From: Chloroflexota bacterium
GTDB lineage: Bacteria > Chloroflexota > Dehalococcoidia > SM23-28-2 > JACOUE01
Assembly (NCBI GenBank): GCA_016178045.1
Contig: JACOUE010000004.1
Span: 1 to 40,408, forward strand
Reading direction: 5' to 3'
Length of the DNA stretch: 40,408 nucleotides
Under the pieces are notes generated by a model, which made no database searches, was not told the DNA's origin, and worked only from the letters and a program-made list of their open reading frames with translations. The position numbers and the translations under genes were made by a program. Every line of letters begins with the position of its first letter. Position 1 is the first letter of the stretch. This document shows, piece after piece, positions 27,563 to 36,607 of the stretch.

Positions 27563-29425
27563 GTGGATAAGAAGGACTTGGAAAGCCCTGTCAACTCAAA
27601 CCACGACGCCAAGAACAGCGTACAGGCATTGCCGGAAGCTGTGCTGGAGTCCATCGGCCAGCAAGTGGAACAGGCTGGCGGGGAGTGGCGAGAACCGCCT
27701 GAGTACGAAGGCTCCGTGGGCCGAACGATGTTCGACACCCCGGCGAGCGCCGATGGCACTGTCACGGTCCTGCTGCCGAAGGAGAACATCGGGGCGTTGC
27801 CGAGTCAGTCCCTGGTCCGGATCAAGAGCGTCGGCGACGGGCGCTCCTATCTGGGTGCCGTCGTCAAGGGGCCTTTCGCGGAGCCAGATGGTCTACGGGC
27901 GGACGCCCCCATCGTCGTCACCGCGACGGTGCGGGGCGGCATCTTTATGCCCAAGTACCACGGTCGCGTCCAGGTCGAACTGATCGGTGAGGAGTTGGAG
28001 GACGGCGGAGTCGTGCCGCCCCGCCGGCGACCGCTGCCGAACAGCCCTGTGTTCGCACTCCCTTCCGTCCAAGTAGCAGATGTGCTTCGCACCGGCGGTG
28101 ATATCCGGCTGGGTCTTGCCGACAGCCAAGAAGATATCGAGGTGGCGGTACCATCGACCACGAAGCAGGTGCTGCCCCGGCACACTGGGATTCTCGGTAC
28201 CACCGGTGGAGGAAAGTCGACAACGGTGTCTGGCCTGGTGGCCCAGCTCCAACAAGCCGGCATCGCCAGTATCATCTTGGACACCGAGGGGGAATACACC
28301 GCCATTCACGAGCCGACAGACGATCAGCATATGCAACGCGCGTTGAGCAGAAGAGAGATGACGCCGGCAGGTGTGGACAACACTCACGTCTACCACCTCG
28401 TGGGGCGGGAGCCGGCGAATCCGGACCATCCCAGCGTAACCGAATTCAAGTTGGACTTCTCACAGCTTTCGCCTCATGCCATTAAGGAGATCCTGGACTT
28501 CACCGATGCCCAGCAACAGCGCTTCTTCCAGGCTTTCGACGTCTGCAAGCAGATACTGCGTGACTTAGGCGTATATCCGGCTCGTGGCAACCGCACAGAG
28601 GAGCAGCAGGCCCTGGAATTTGACGAGCTGGAGACCGGTTACCTGAGAATGACTCTCTCACACCTCATAGACATTGCGAGCGCCTTCCACCATATGGTGT
28701 CCAAGAGCCCCGGAGATCCTGAGCCCTACAATCCTGTCTTCCGCAACAATCTGGACCAGGTGATGCAGCGCGTCCGGGCGGTAAGGTCAGATAGCGAGGT
28801 GAGCTGGCGGGCGCTGTTGGGCAAGCTCTGGCGGCTGCACAGACTCCAGATTTTTGACAACCCGCGTGTTCCGAGCGTAGATTACGCAGCCATGCTTCAG
28901 CCGGGTCGCGTCTGCATCATCGACCTGAGCGACACCGACTCACCACAGGTGAACAACCTGGTAATCGCCCAGATCTTGCGCGGTGTGCAGCGGCAGCAGG
29001 ACGAGAACTACCAGCAGGCCGTGAAAGCCAACAGCCGGCCGACCCCGGTGCTGGTATTCATCGAGGAGGCCCATGAGTTCCTGTCGGCGCAGCGGATCAA
29101 GGACATGCCGGTGCTGTTCCAGCAGGTAGCCCGCATCGCCCGCCGTGGTCGCAAGCGATGGCTAGGGCTGGTCTTCATCACTCAACTCCCGCAGCACCTG
29201 CCGGACGAGGTGATTGGGCTGGTTAACAATTGGGTGCTCCATAAGATCAACGATTCCAACGTCGTAAGTCGGCTGCGGCGTTCCATTGGCGGCATCGACG
29301 CCGCGTTGTGGGATCGGTTGCCAAACCTGGCCCCGGGCCAGGCCATCATATCCTTCACCAGCCTAGCTCGGCCCCTGCTCGTGGCCATCGACCCAACGCC
29401 TTGCAAGCTGCAGATGGTGGAGTGA
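27563..29425 (+). CDS. HerA-like ATPase (FtsK-HerA superfamily)
   Basis: HAS-barrel-like N-terminus; HTGILGTTGGGKSTTVSGLVAQLQQAGIASIILDTEGEYT Walker A and conserved DTEGEY; PVLVFIEEAHEFLSAQR Walker B; RIARRGRKRWLGLVFITQLPQHLPDEVIGLVNNWVLHKI. Confidence 0.88.
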   Translation: MDKKDLESPVNSNHDAKNSVQALPEAVLESIGQQVEQAGGEWREPPEYEGSVGRTMFDTPASADGTVTVLLPKENIGALPSQSLVRIKSVGDGRSYLGAVVKGPFAEPDGLRADAPIVVTATVRGGIFMPKYHGRVQVELIGEELEDGGVVPPRRRPLPNSPVFALPSVQVADVLRTGGDIRLGLADSQEDIEVAVPSTTKQVLPRHTGILGTTGGGKSTTVSGLVAQLQQAGIASIILDTEGEYTAIHEPTDDQHMQRALSRREMTPAGVDNTHVYHLVGREPANPDHPSVTEFKLDFSQLSPHAIKEILDFTDAQQQRFFQAFDVCKQILRDLGVYPARGNRTEEQQALEFDELETGYLRMTLSHLIDIASAFHHMVSKSPGDPEPYNPVFRNNLDQVMQRVRAVRSDSEVSWRALLGKLWRLHRLQIFDNPRVPSVDYAAMLQPGRVCIIDLSDTDSPQVNNLVIAQILRGVQRQQDENYQQAVKANSRPTPVLVFIEEAHEFLSAQRIKDMPVLFQQVARIARRGRKRWLGLVFITQLPQHLPDEVIGLVNNWVLHKINDSNVVSRLRRSIGGIDAALWDRLPNLAPGQAIISFTSLARPLLVAIDPTPCKLQMVE

Positions 29426-29429
29426 AGGC

Positions 29430-30386
29430 GTGGATCTTCAAGCCCACGTTCTCCGTTTTGAATGTACGGCGCTGACCGAGATCGTTGCGCCGCCACTCAA
29501 GGGCTCCATGATCCGGGGTGCCCTGTTTGGCTCCCTACGCCAGGACTTCTGCCTCGATCAGCAGGGCCGCACCTGTGCTGATTGCGGGATGCGCCAGGCC
29601 TGTCCGGTCTGCAGTCTCCTGGCCACTGCGGACGAGGACAGCCCTCGCGGCATCGAGGTAGCCCGACCCTGCACCGTGGAGCCGCCCCTGGAGGGCCAAA
29701 CGCTGTATGGAACCGGCGATCGCTTCTCCTTCGGCGTGACTTTGTTCGGCGATGCCGCCGATCTGCTCCCGTACGTCATCATCGGCGCGCGGCGTATGGG
29801 CGAGACGGGCGTGGGCAATCGATACCGGGCTCCAGGACGGTTCGTCGTCCAGCGGATTGAGGCCTTTGATCCCACCTCGGACAGGAGTCAGGAAATCCAT
29901 CGCCAGGGCGAGAGCCTGGTGCGACGCCCTGCTATGCCCGTAACCCACGAGGTCGTCACGTCGTCGTGCAGGCTTCTGAATTCGCTATCAGGGGCGACCC
30001 TGGAGCTCCTCACGCCTACGCGGCTGGTGGCCGACGGCGCCCTGGTCAAACGTCTCACCTTCCCCGTTTTCCTCCGTCGGCTCCTTCGGCGCCTCACCGA
30101 CCTGACCCGCACGGCCACCGGAGGTCACCCGGGCTTCGACCACGAGGCCTTACTGCAGCAGGCCGAGGACGTGCGGGTGGCCGAAGACCGCACGCGATGG
30201 GTGGACGTGCCCAGCTACAGTTCCCGGCAGGGCCGCTTTACCCCCATAGGCGGGCTCGTGGGTGAGGTCACCTTCGAAGGAGACCTGAAGCCATTTGCCC
30301 CCTGGCTCATTTGGGGGTCCATCACCCATGTGGGAAAGGACGCTACCAAGGGCGGAGGATGGTACCGGTTGCGATGGCGGAACTGA
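29430..30386 (+). CDS. cas6: Cas6 pre-crRNA endoribonuclease-like RAMP
   Basis: GTG start; LKGSMIRGALFGSLRQDFC...CADCGMRQACPVCSLL Cas6-type Cys cluster; YVIIGARRMGETGVG; C-terminal GEVTFEGDLKPFAPWLIWGSITHVGKDATKGGGWYRL. Confidence 0.87.
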   Translation: MDLQAHVLRFECTALTEIVAPPLKGSMIRGALFGSLRQDFCLDQQGRTCADCGMRQACPVCSLLATADEDSPRGIEVARPCTVEPPLEGQTLYGTGDRFSFGVTLFGDAADLLPYVIIGARRMGETGVGNRYRAPGRFVVQRIEAFDPTSDRSQEIHRQGESLVRRPAMPVTHEVVTSSCRLLNSLSGATLELLTPTRLVADGALVKRLTFPVFLRRLLRRLTDLTRTATGGHPGFDHEALLQQAEDVRVAEDRTRWVDVPSYSSRQGRFTPIGGLVGEVTFEGDLKPFAPWLIWGSITHVGKDATKGGGWYRLRWRN

Positions 30387-31414
30387 TCATCGAACAGTAC
30401 GGCGCCTTCGTAGGCAAGCACTCGGAGCGAGTGAGGGTATCCGTGAAGGGCCAGTTGGTGGAAGAGCGGCCCCTGTACGGCCTTGACCACCTGATGGTGC
30501 TCTCGCGCGGCGTGGCCCTATCAAGCGACGTCGTGCGAGAGTGCGCCCAGCGGGGCATCGACATCACCTTCCTGTCAGGGACCGGCGTCCCCTACGCCCG
30601 CCTCATCTCGCCGGCCCTAACCGGCACCGTGAAGACGCGACGGGAACAGCTTCTGGCTTATCTGAACGAGCGGGGCGTCATGCTGGGCAAGGCCTTCGCT
30701 GTGGGCAAACTGGCCAACCAGGCCAACCTCCTGCGCTACATGGCCAAGAACCGGGCGCGAGGCCAGCCCGAGCTCTACGAGCGAGCGCGGGAGGCGGCCT
30801 TCACCATCCAGGACTATCAGCGAAAGGTGGAAGAACTCCAGGGCGAAAACATCGATGCCATTCGCCAGGACCTGATGACCCTCGAGGCCCACGGCGCCAG
30901 GATCTACTGGGAGGCGGCCCGCGAGCTGTTACTGCCGGACGTGGAGTGGGAAAGCCGAGAGACCCGCGGAGCCACTGACCTGGTCAACTCGGCCCTCAAC
31001 TATTGTTACGGCGTCCTCCATAGTCATGTGGAGCGGGCCGTCCTCCTGGCCGGTCTCGACCCGTACGCCGGCTTCGTCCACGTGGACCGGGCAGGCAAGC
31101 CCTCGCTGGTGCTGGACCTCATCGAGGAGTTCCGCCAGATGGTGGTCGACCGCACCGTTTTCGGCCTCCTCAACCGAGGCGTCAAGCTGGAGCTGGAAGA
31201 CGGCCGCCTGGCGGAGGCCTCGCGCCGCCTGCTGGCGGAGCGAGTGAACGAACGCCTGGACGGCGAGGACCCCTACGAGGGCAAGAAGCACAAGCTACGC
31301 ACCATCCTGGCTCCCAGGCCTGCCACATCGCCACCTTCGTCCGCGGCGAGGGCAAGGCTTATAGGCCGTTCGTGGGGAGATGGTGATGGATGCAGCTTTG
31401 AAGGGGCGCTATAG
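30374..31414 (+). CDS. cas1: Cas1 integrase, C-terminus frameshifted as assembled
   Basis: MAELIIEQYGAFVGKHSERVRV...; GATDLVNSALNYCYGVLHSHVERAVLLAGLDPYAGFVHVDRAGKPSLVLDLIEEFRQMVVDR. The expected tail QACHIATFVRGEGKAYRPFVGRW* lies in another frame ending at 31386. Confidence 0.93.
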   Translation: MAELIIEQYGAFVGKHSERVRVSVKGQLVEERPLYGLDHLMVLSRGVALSSDVVRECAQRGIDITFLSGTGVPYARLISPALTGTVKTRREQLLAYLNERGVMLGKAFAVGKLANQANLLRYMAKNRARGQPELYERAREAAFTIQDYQRKVEELQGENIDAIRQDLMTLEAHGARIYWEAARELLLPDVEWESRETRGATDLVNSALNYCYGVLHSHVERAVLLAGLDPYAGFVHVDRAGKPSLVLDLIEEFRQMVVDRTVFGLLNRGVKLELEDGRLAEASRRLLAERVNERLDGEDPYEGKKHKLRTILAPRPATSPPSSAARARLIGRSWGDGDGCSFEGAL

Positions 31415-33857
31415 GGGCTTCTTTCGCCGTCAGGTTGGGCGGGAACCCTACAGTTATCAGCTTCAGGTCGCTGATCGGATCCTGGCGGGGCGGAACCTCA
31501 TCCTGCGGGCACCCACGGGGGCCGGCAAGACCTGGGCGGTCTTGGCCCCCTTTCTCTTTTCACGCCAGGAGGTACTAGATGGCCCGTCCAGGCTTATCTA
31601 TGCTCTCCCTCTTCGAACGCTGGCCCAAGGTGTCTATCGCCAGGCTCGGGAGGCGGCCGAGAAGCTGGGCTGGCCTACTGAGGCCATAACTGCTGAAACC
31701 GACGGCCACACGCTCGAAACAATTTCTCCGTCTGTGACGCTCCAGACGGGTGAGCAACCCGATGACCCCTTCTTCGACCGTGGGCGCATCATCGTCACCA
31801 CCTATGACCAAGTCCTAAGCGGCCTCCTGGACGGCCCCTACGGCCTCTCAGGGCGTCTACACAATATCAACGCCGCCGCCGTGGCAGGAGCCTTGGTGGT
31901 CTTCGACGAGTTCCATCTGATGGAACCCCACAAGGCCTTCCTCACGGCCGTGGCGGGGCTGCGTCTCTTCCACGGGCTGTGCCAATCAGTCTGGATGACG
32001 GCGACTGCTACGGGACCCCTGGAAGATCAGCTGCGTGACGCCCTGAATGCCGAACGGATCCCCTCGACGCAAGAGGAATGGGACGGCATGCTCGCCAAGC
32101 TGCCCAGTGTCAGCCAAGTCACGAGAGGCTTGGTGGTCGAGCAAGACCCGCTGACCCCGGAAGCAGTATTGCGTCATCACAGCGGCCGGTCCATCGTGCT
32201 GTTGAACACGGTGGGGCGCGCGCAGGAGATGTACAAGGCTCTGCGCGAAGAGATCGATGCTCGGGAAATGGGAATCCCTGTCATGCTCCTCCACTCTCGG
32301 TTTTTCAAGGAAGACCGCGAGGAGAAAGAGAGTCTGCTCTCAGCGCTTTTTGGAAAGGATGGCAAGGGTCCTGCCATCCTGGTGGCGACTCAGGTTGTGG
32401 AGGCTGGCCTGGACCTCACCTGCGAACACCTTCACACCGAGCTTTGCCCCCTGAACTCCCTGGCCCAGCGGGCAGGGCGCTGTGCCAGGTTCCCGAACGA
32501 CTCCGGAACAGTCCACATCTATCCTCTCCCCGACGAGGATCGAAGCTGGCTGCCTTACGGTAGCCCGAGTGGGGAAGATAGCGTCCTCACAAAAACCCGC
32601 CAGCTCCTGGCTACCGTGAACTCGCAACGACTGGATCCCACCGTAGTTGCAGAATGGGTGGAAAAGGTCCATCGCGAGGACGATGCCAACCGGCTGGTGG
32701 AGGGATGGCATAATCGTCTCACCGAATGCCTGCGCCGTATCGAGTTGGGCGCAATTCAACGGCAGTCCGTGCGGGTGGCCGACCTCATTCGTGGTGACGA
32801 TGAGGACTCCATGCGGGTCATAGTGAGCCGGGAGGAGGACCTGCCCGAGAAGCCCGGCCTGCGTCAAGGCCTGAGCTTGCGGCGGGGTCAATTGACAGCG
32901 TTGCTGCGGGGCTCACAAGACGAGTTCGGCTCATACTGGGACGCGACGGGTGAGCAGCCACTATGGCTACCCTTACGGAGTCAAGATGATCTGAATCGCA
33001 CCTATGTGGTCTGTCTACGACCTGAGGTGACCGCCTATGATAGCGATGTTGGCCTGCGGTTAGGCGAGGCGGGCAAGATGGAAAGCCCGGACCGAGAGGA
33101 GACTCCGCGGCCTGGTTACCGGCCGCTGCAGCGGGAGTCCTGGACGGACCATGCCCGCCGCGTGGCCAATGAAGCGAAGGCAAGGCTCGACCGAGAGGGG
33201 ACGCTGCTTTTCGACGGCCTCCAGAACCTCTACGACCTCTCACCTGAGGCGGTGCGCGAGGCGGCCCAGGCCTGCGCTCTCCTCCACGATCTGGGAAAGC
33301 TCCAAGACCGCTGGCAGCGCTGGGCCGAGGCCGCCCAGCGCTCCAGAGATCCAGCATACCAACATGCCGAGCCCTTGGCCCATACGGACTATGATCCCGA
33401 AAGCTCGGAGGACTGGGAGCGACTGCGTCACTTGCGGGCGCAGGGCTGTGTTCGCCCTCATCACGCTCCGGCCAGCGCCTACTACAGCGGCGCCTTCTTG
33501 GCCGCCCTCCTCCCTTCGGTACCAGAGGATCGCCGCACTCATGTGGCCTCCGCCTGCGCCGCCGCCATCCTGGGCCATCACGGAGGCTGGTTGCCGCAGG
33601 AATTGAACCTTGGCATCTCCGGTCTCCATCCGGAGTGGGAAGCAGCGGTCAAGACGGCTGTTCCCGCGATAGCGGCGGCCACAGTCGTCCGTGCCCTCCA
33701 GAACCGTCAGGATAAACGCGGCACGGCCCAGCAGCTCTTGGATTGGACCACCGGGGCCGACAGTCTGCAGGAGTGGTGGCCCTTGGTCGCTTATTTCAGC
33801 CGCACATTGCGCCTTGCCGATCAGCGCGCCACGGCGGAAGGAGGATGTTTTGAGTGA
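31386..33857 (+). CDS. cas3: Cas3 helicase-nuclease with C-terminal HD domain
   Basis: RAPTGAGKT, VVFDEFHLMEPHKAF, WMTATATG, ATQVVEAGLDL, SLAQRAGRCAR helicase motifs; then SWTDHARRV...CALLHDLGKLQDRW...VRPHHAPASAYYSG...AAILGHHGGW HD motifs. ATG 31386 overlaps the repaired cas1 stop (alternative start 31380). Confidence 0.93.
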   Translation: MDAALKGRYRGFFRRQVGREPYSYQLQVADRILAGRNLILRAPTGAGKTWAVLAPFLFSRQEVLDGPSRLIYALPLRTLAQGVYRQAREAAEKLGWPTEAITAETDGHTLETISPSVTLQTGEQPDDPFFDRGRIIVTTYDQVLSGLLDGPYGLSGRLHNINAAAVAGALVVFDEFHLMEPHKAFLTAVAGLRLFHGLCQSVWMTATATGPLEDQLRDALNAERIPSTQEEWDGMLAKLPSVSQVTRGLVVEQDPLTPEAVLRHHSGRSIVLLNTVGRAQEMYKALREEIDAREMGIPVMLLHSRFFKEDREEKESLLSALFGKDGKGPAILVATQVVEAGLDLTCEHLHTELCPLNSLAQRAGRCARFPNDSGTVHIYPLPDEDRSWLPYGSPSGEDSVLTKTRQLLATVNSQRLDPTVVAEWVEKVHREDDANRLVEGWHNRLTECLRRIELGAIQRQSVRVADLIRGDDEDSMRVIVSREEDLPEKPGLRQGLSLRRGQLTALLRGSQDEFGSYWDATGEQPLWLPLRSQDDLNRTYVVCLRPEVTAYDSDVGLRLGEAGKMESPDREETPRPGYRPLQRESWTDHARRVANEAKARLDREGTLLFDGLQNLYDLSPEAVREAAQACALLHDLGKLQDRWQRWAEAAQRSRDPAYQHAEPLAHTDYDPESSEDWERLRHLRAQGCVRPHHAPASAYYSGAFLAALLPSVPEDRRTHVASACAAAILGHHGGWLPQELNLGISGLHPEWEAAVKTAVPAIAAATVVRALQNRQDKRGTAQQLLDWTTGADSLQEWWPLVAYFSRTLRLADQRATAEGGCFE

Positions 33858-35607
33858 GATTGCCCAGACCTTTTCCATCCCCAAGACCACCGGCACCCAC
33901 GCCGATGTTTTGGCCGCGGTGGGATTGGCGGACCTACTGGCCTCGATTCCGGGCCTTGAGCCGGTCACCCTGGTGGGGCAAGGAGCAGAGATAGAGGTGC
34001 GCTTGACGAGGCCGCTTCTGGAGGAAGACGTCACCTGTATCCCTCATGTTCCCGGATACATGTACCTAAGGCCCAACGAAAGATCGTCGGTTCCTTCCAG
34101 TATTTCAAGCTACGTGGATTATCCACACGAACTTCAACGAGTTGATAGGTACTATAAGCAGCGACAGAAGTTAAAAGGAAAAGACGCGTCCAATTCTGAA
34201 ATCGAAGAGTTGCTTCAACAGGATCGCCCGAGGGCGGACTGGGAACTCTGGCGCGGATTGAACAGCTTGCAGGGCGACGAGACCACCAACAAGCTCCATG
34301 AGACGATTCTGGCCAGGCAGCCGGAAGAATTCCATGGGGAGGTCCGCGAGGCCCTCCTGGCCTTGGCCCAGAAGACGGCTTCGGGACTCGGCTGGCCCGC
34401 GACCCTGGTCCAGCTCTTTACCCCCACCGCCGCCGAGGGCTACAGCCGCCTGAAACCCGATGGCACGGGCCGCAACGACAAGACCAAGGAGCAGTGGACA
34501 GACCCATTCCTGGAGTGGTTGAAATACCGAGGATATTTTTCCGTTGCCTGTCCCCGGCTTATTGGAGGTGATGTTCGGATCTTGACACCCATTCCGCGCG
34601 AGATCTCGGTCCGCGCCCTCGAGCGCGTGGTCGGCGAGCTCCGAAAGGGGGGTGTGTACGGAGGCCCTGTGAAGCTAGACACCCTCGCCGTGCTCCGCTT
34701 GGCTGAGCTGTTGATTAAGCACTCGAAGGATTACCCAGCCATCGACGCCGAACCGTATCCCGACCTCCCCATTTACGGGAAAAGCCCTGCCCAGCTCATC
34801 TCAGGCGTCACAGCGACACACTATCAGTCCATGGGGAGCGCCAAGGCGGTCTCCGCCATGGCAACCTTAGCTCTTCCTGACTGGTTCCTCATCCAGAGCA
34901 ACGACGACGCCCGGGCGTGGCTCGCCATTCTGGACGAGCACCAGCGGGTGGTCCGCACTCTCGACGACAATCACTCCGACGAGGTGGGCCTTCTCATAGC
35001 CTACAGACGATTTCTAGAGAAGCGACGCGAAGGCGCCATCTGGGCTTTGGTGGAGTTCATGGAGCGCTACGGCGCGTTCGTCATGGGAGCCAACGGAGAA
35101 AGGAAGGAGGGAAGGACACGTTGGACACCGAGGTTCACCGACCAGTACTTCAGGAGGATTCTCATGGGAACTGACCAGAGCCTGGCCGGAATCATCGACG
35201 ATCCCGGCTTCCAAGCGCTGGCGCGGGCAGTGCGCCAGGCCACAGTGACGGCCCAGAACAAGAGAGCGCGCAACGACTCCAACGCATGGCGGGAGGTGCG
35301 TTACGATCTGCTGCATGATCTACATCGCACCCGCAAGGTGCCAGGCGGGGTCTTCATTGAGACTGTCGCCGAGTTCGTTTCCCGCTACAACTACGAGAAC
35401 GCGCGCCGCCGGGAGATAACCAAAGATCTCAAAGCTGCACCCGCCAACGTCAGCGACGAAGAGTTGAAAGCCTTCGTCACCCTCGTCGACGAGCGAGGAG
35501 CATCCCTCGTCGGCGCCCTGCTCGCCGCCTACGGGACCTGCAAGGAGCAGTGGGAGCCCGAAGACCAGGAGGCCTCTTCGGCCGCAGAACCCACCTCGAT
35601 ACCATGA
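33850..35607 (+). CDS. putative Cas8-like large subunit of a type I effector
   Basis: TTG start after GGAGG, overlaps the cas3 end by 8 nt; 585-aa protein between cas3 and cas7 in a type I operon. Assignment is mainly positional. Confidence 0.65.
   Translation: MSEIAQTFSIPKTTGTHADVLAAVGLADLLASIPGLEPVTLVGQGAEIEVRLTRPLLEEDVTCIPHVPGYMYLRPNERSSVPSSISSYVDYPHELQRVDRYYKQRQKLKGKDASNSEIEELLQQDRPRADWELWRGLNSLQGDETTNKLHETILARQPEEFHGEVREALLALAQKTASGLGWPATLVQLFTPTAAEGYSRLKPDGTGRNDKTKEQWTDPFLEWLKYRGYFSVACPRLIGGDVRILTPIPREISVRALERVVGELRKGGVYGGPVKLDTLAVLRLAELLIKHSKDYPAIDAEPYPDLPIYGKSPAQLISGVTATHYQSMGSAKAVSAMATLALPDWFLIQSNDDARAWLAILDEHQRVVRTLDDNHSDEVGLLIAYRRFLEKRREGAIWALVEFMERYGAFVMGANGERKEGRTRWTPRFTDQYFRRILMGTDQSLAGIIDDPGFQALARAVRQATVTAQNKRARNDSNAWREVRYDLLHDLHRTRKVPGGVFIETVAEFVSRYNYENARRREITKDLKAAPANVSDEELKAFVTLVDERGASLVGALLAAYGTCKEQWEPEDQEASSAAEPTSIP
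35164..35607 (+). CDS. candidate internally translated small subunit (Cas11-like) from within the cas8-like gene
   Basis: AGGAGG at 35152-35157, 6-nt spacer, in-frame ATG at 35164; product of 147 aa (MGTDQSLAGIIDDPGFQALARAVRQATVTAQNKRARND...). No separate small-subunit gene seen. Confidence 0.5.
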   Translation: MGTDQSLAGIIDDPGFQALARAVRQATVTAQNKRARNDSNAWREVRYDLLHDLHRTRKVPGGVFIETVAEFVSRYNYENARRREITKDLKAAPANVSDEELKAFVTLVDERGASLVGALLAAYGTCKEQWEPEDQEASSAAEPTSIP

Positions 35608-35636
35608 GCCCAGCAGAGAAGCCTGAAAGGAGAGCC

Positions 35637-36605
35637 ATGGCAACGATACATTCCCTGTCCCTCTGCGCCCGTCTGACCCTGGACCTACACAGCCTGAACA
35701 ATGAGGGCACCGAGGGCAATCAACAGCAGACCCGCATGGTCCACATCATTGACCAGAAGGGTGAGCGCAAGGTCGTCAACGCCATCAGTGGCGACATGTT
35801 CAAGCACATCCTGGTTGAACACTTGACTCCTCTCTTGGAAGAAGCGAACCAGCCCGTCTCACCTTACGCCCGGCAGCTCCACCCGGACCGCATTCTGCCC
35901 GATCCTGATTTTCGTAAGTTCGTCGCTGATAACAAGGATGGCAATTCCGCCATCCTCCGCTACATGTTCCAGCACTGCGCTGTTACAGACATTGCCGGGA
36001 CGCTTTTCGCTGAGAAGGCGGCGGCTCGCAAGTCTTGCGTGGAATTTGGCTGGGTGGTGGGATTGCCGGAGAATGGCAGCGGAGAGGCCCTGACGACCAC
36101 TGAGCAGTACTTCCACGTGAAGTACGACCCTCAAACCAGGGAGAAGGGCGCCGGTGGCGAGTCGGTAGAAGGACGCCAGGCCATCTTCCATCGGCCAGCC
36201 TCCTCGGGTATCTACGCCCTCATCTGCAACTTGGACCTCTACCGCGTGGGCCTCAATGACATCACGCGCAAGTATGATGTGGATCCCTCCGACCGCAAAA
36301 CCCGAGCCCAGGCCCTGGTACGCAGTTTAGCAGCAGCGCTCCTTAAGCCCACTGGCGCCCAGCGCAACACCCAGAACCCTCACATCGTCGCGTGCGAAGG
36401 GGTGGTGGTCACCTCCGCTACCTCGCTGCCTGCACCGACTGTCAGCCCCCTTAACGATGGCTACCGGGAACAGGTGCGAGAAATCGCCAGTGTCCTCAAC
36501 GGCGTCCACGCCGACGGGGTGACAATAGCTTCCTTCGATACCCTGGCCGACGGCGCGAGGACCCTGATCGAAATCGCTGAGAGTCTTGACGTTCCGGGGG
36601 CCTAA
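35637..36605 (+). CDS. cas7: Cas7 backbone protein, DevR/Csa2-like
   Basis: MATIHSLSLCARLTLDLHSLNNEGTEGNQQQTRMVHIIDQKGERKVVNAISGDMFKHILVEHL; DevR-family N-terminus. Start placed at 35637. Confidence 0.88.
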   Translation: MATIHSLSLCARLTLDLHSLNNEGTEGNQQQTRMVHIIDQKGERKVVNAISGDMFKHILVEHLTPLLEEANQPVSPYARQLHPDRILPDPDFRKFVADNKDGNSAILRYMFQHCAVTDIAGTLFAEKAAARKSCVEFGWVVGLPENGSGEALTTTEQYFHVKYDPQTREKGAGGESVEGRQAIFHRPASSGIYALICNLDLYRVGLNDITRKYDVDPSDRKTRAQALVRSLAAALLKPTGAQRNTQNPHIVACEGVVVTSATSLPAPTVSPLNDGYREQVREIASVLNGVHADGVTIASFDTLADGARTLIEIAESLDVPGA

Positions 36606-36607
36606 CT

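Noticed and set aside
31305-31320. Programmed -1 frameshift in cas1
   Set aside because: No canonical X_XXY_YYZ slippery heptamer; a single C indel in a CCC run explains it more simply.
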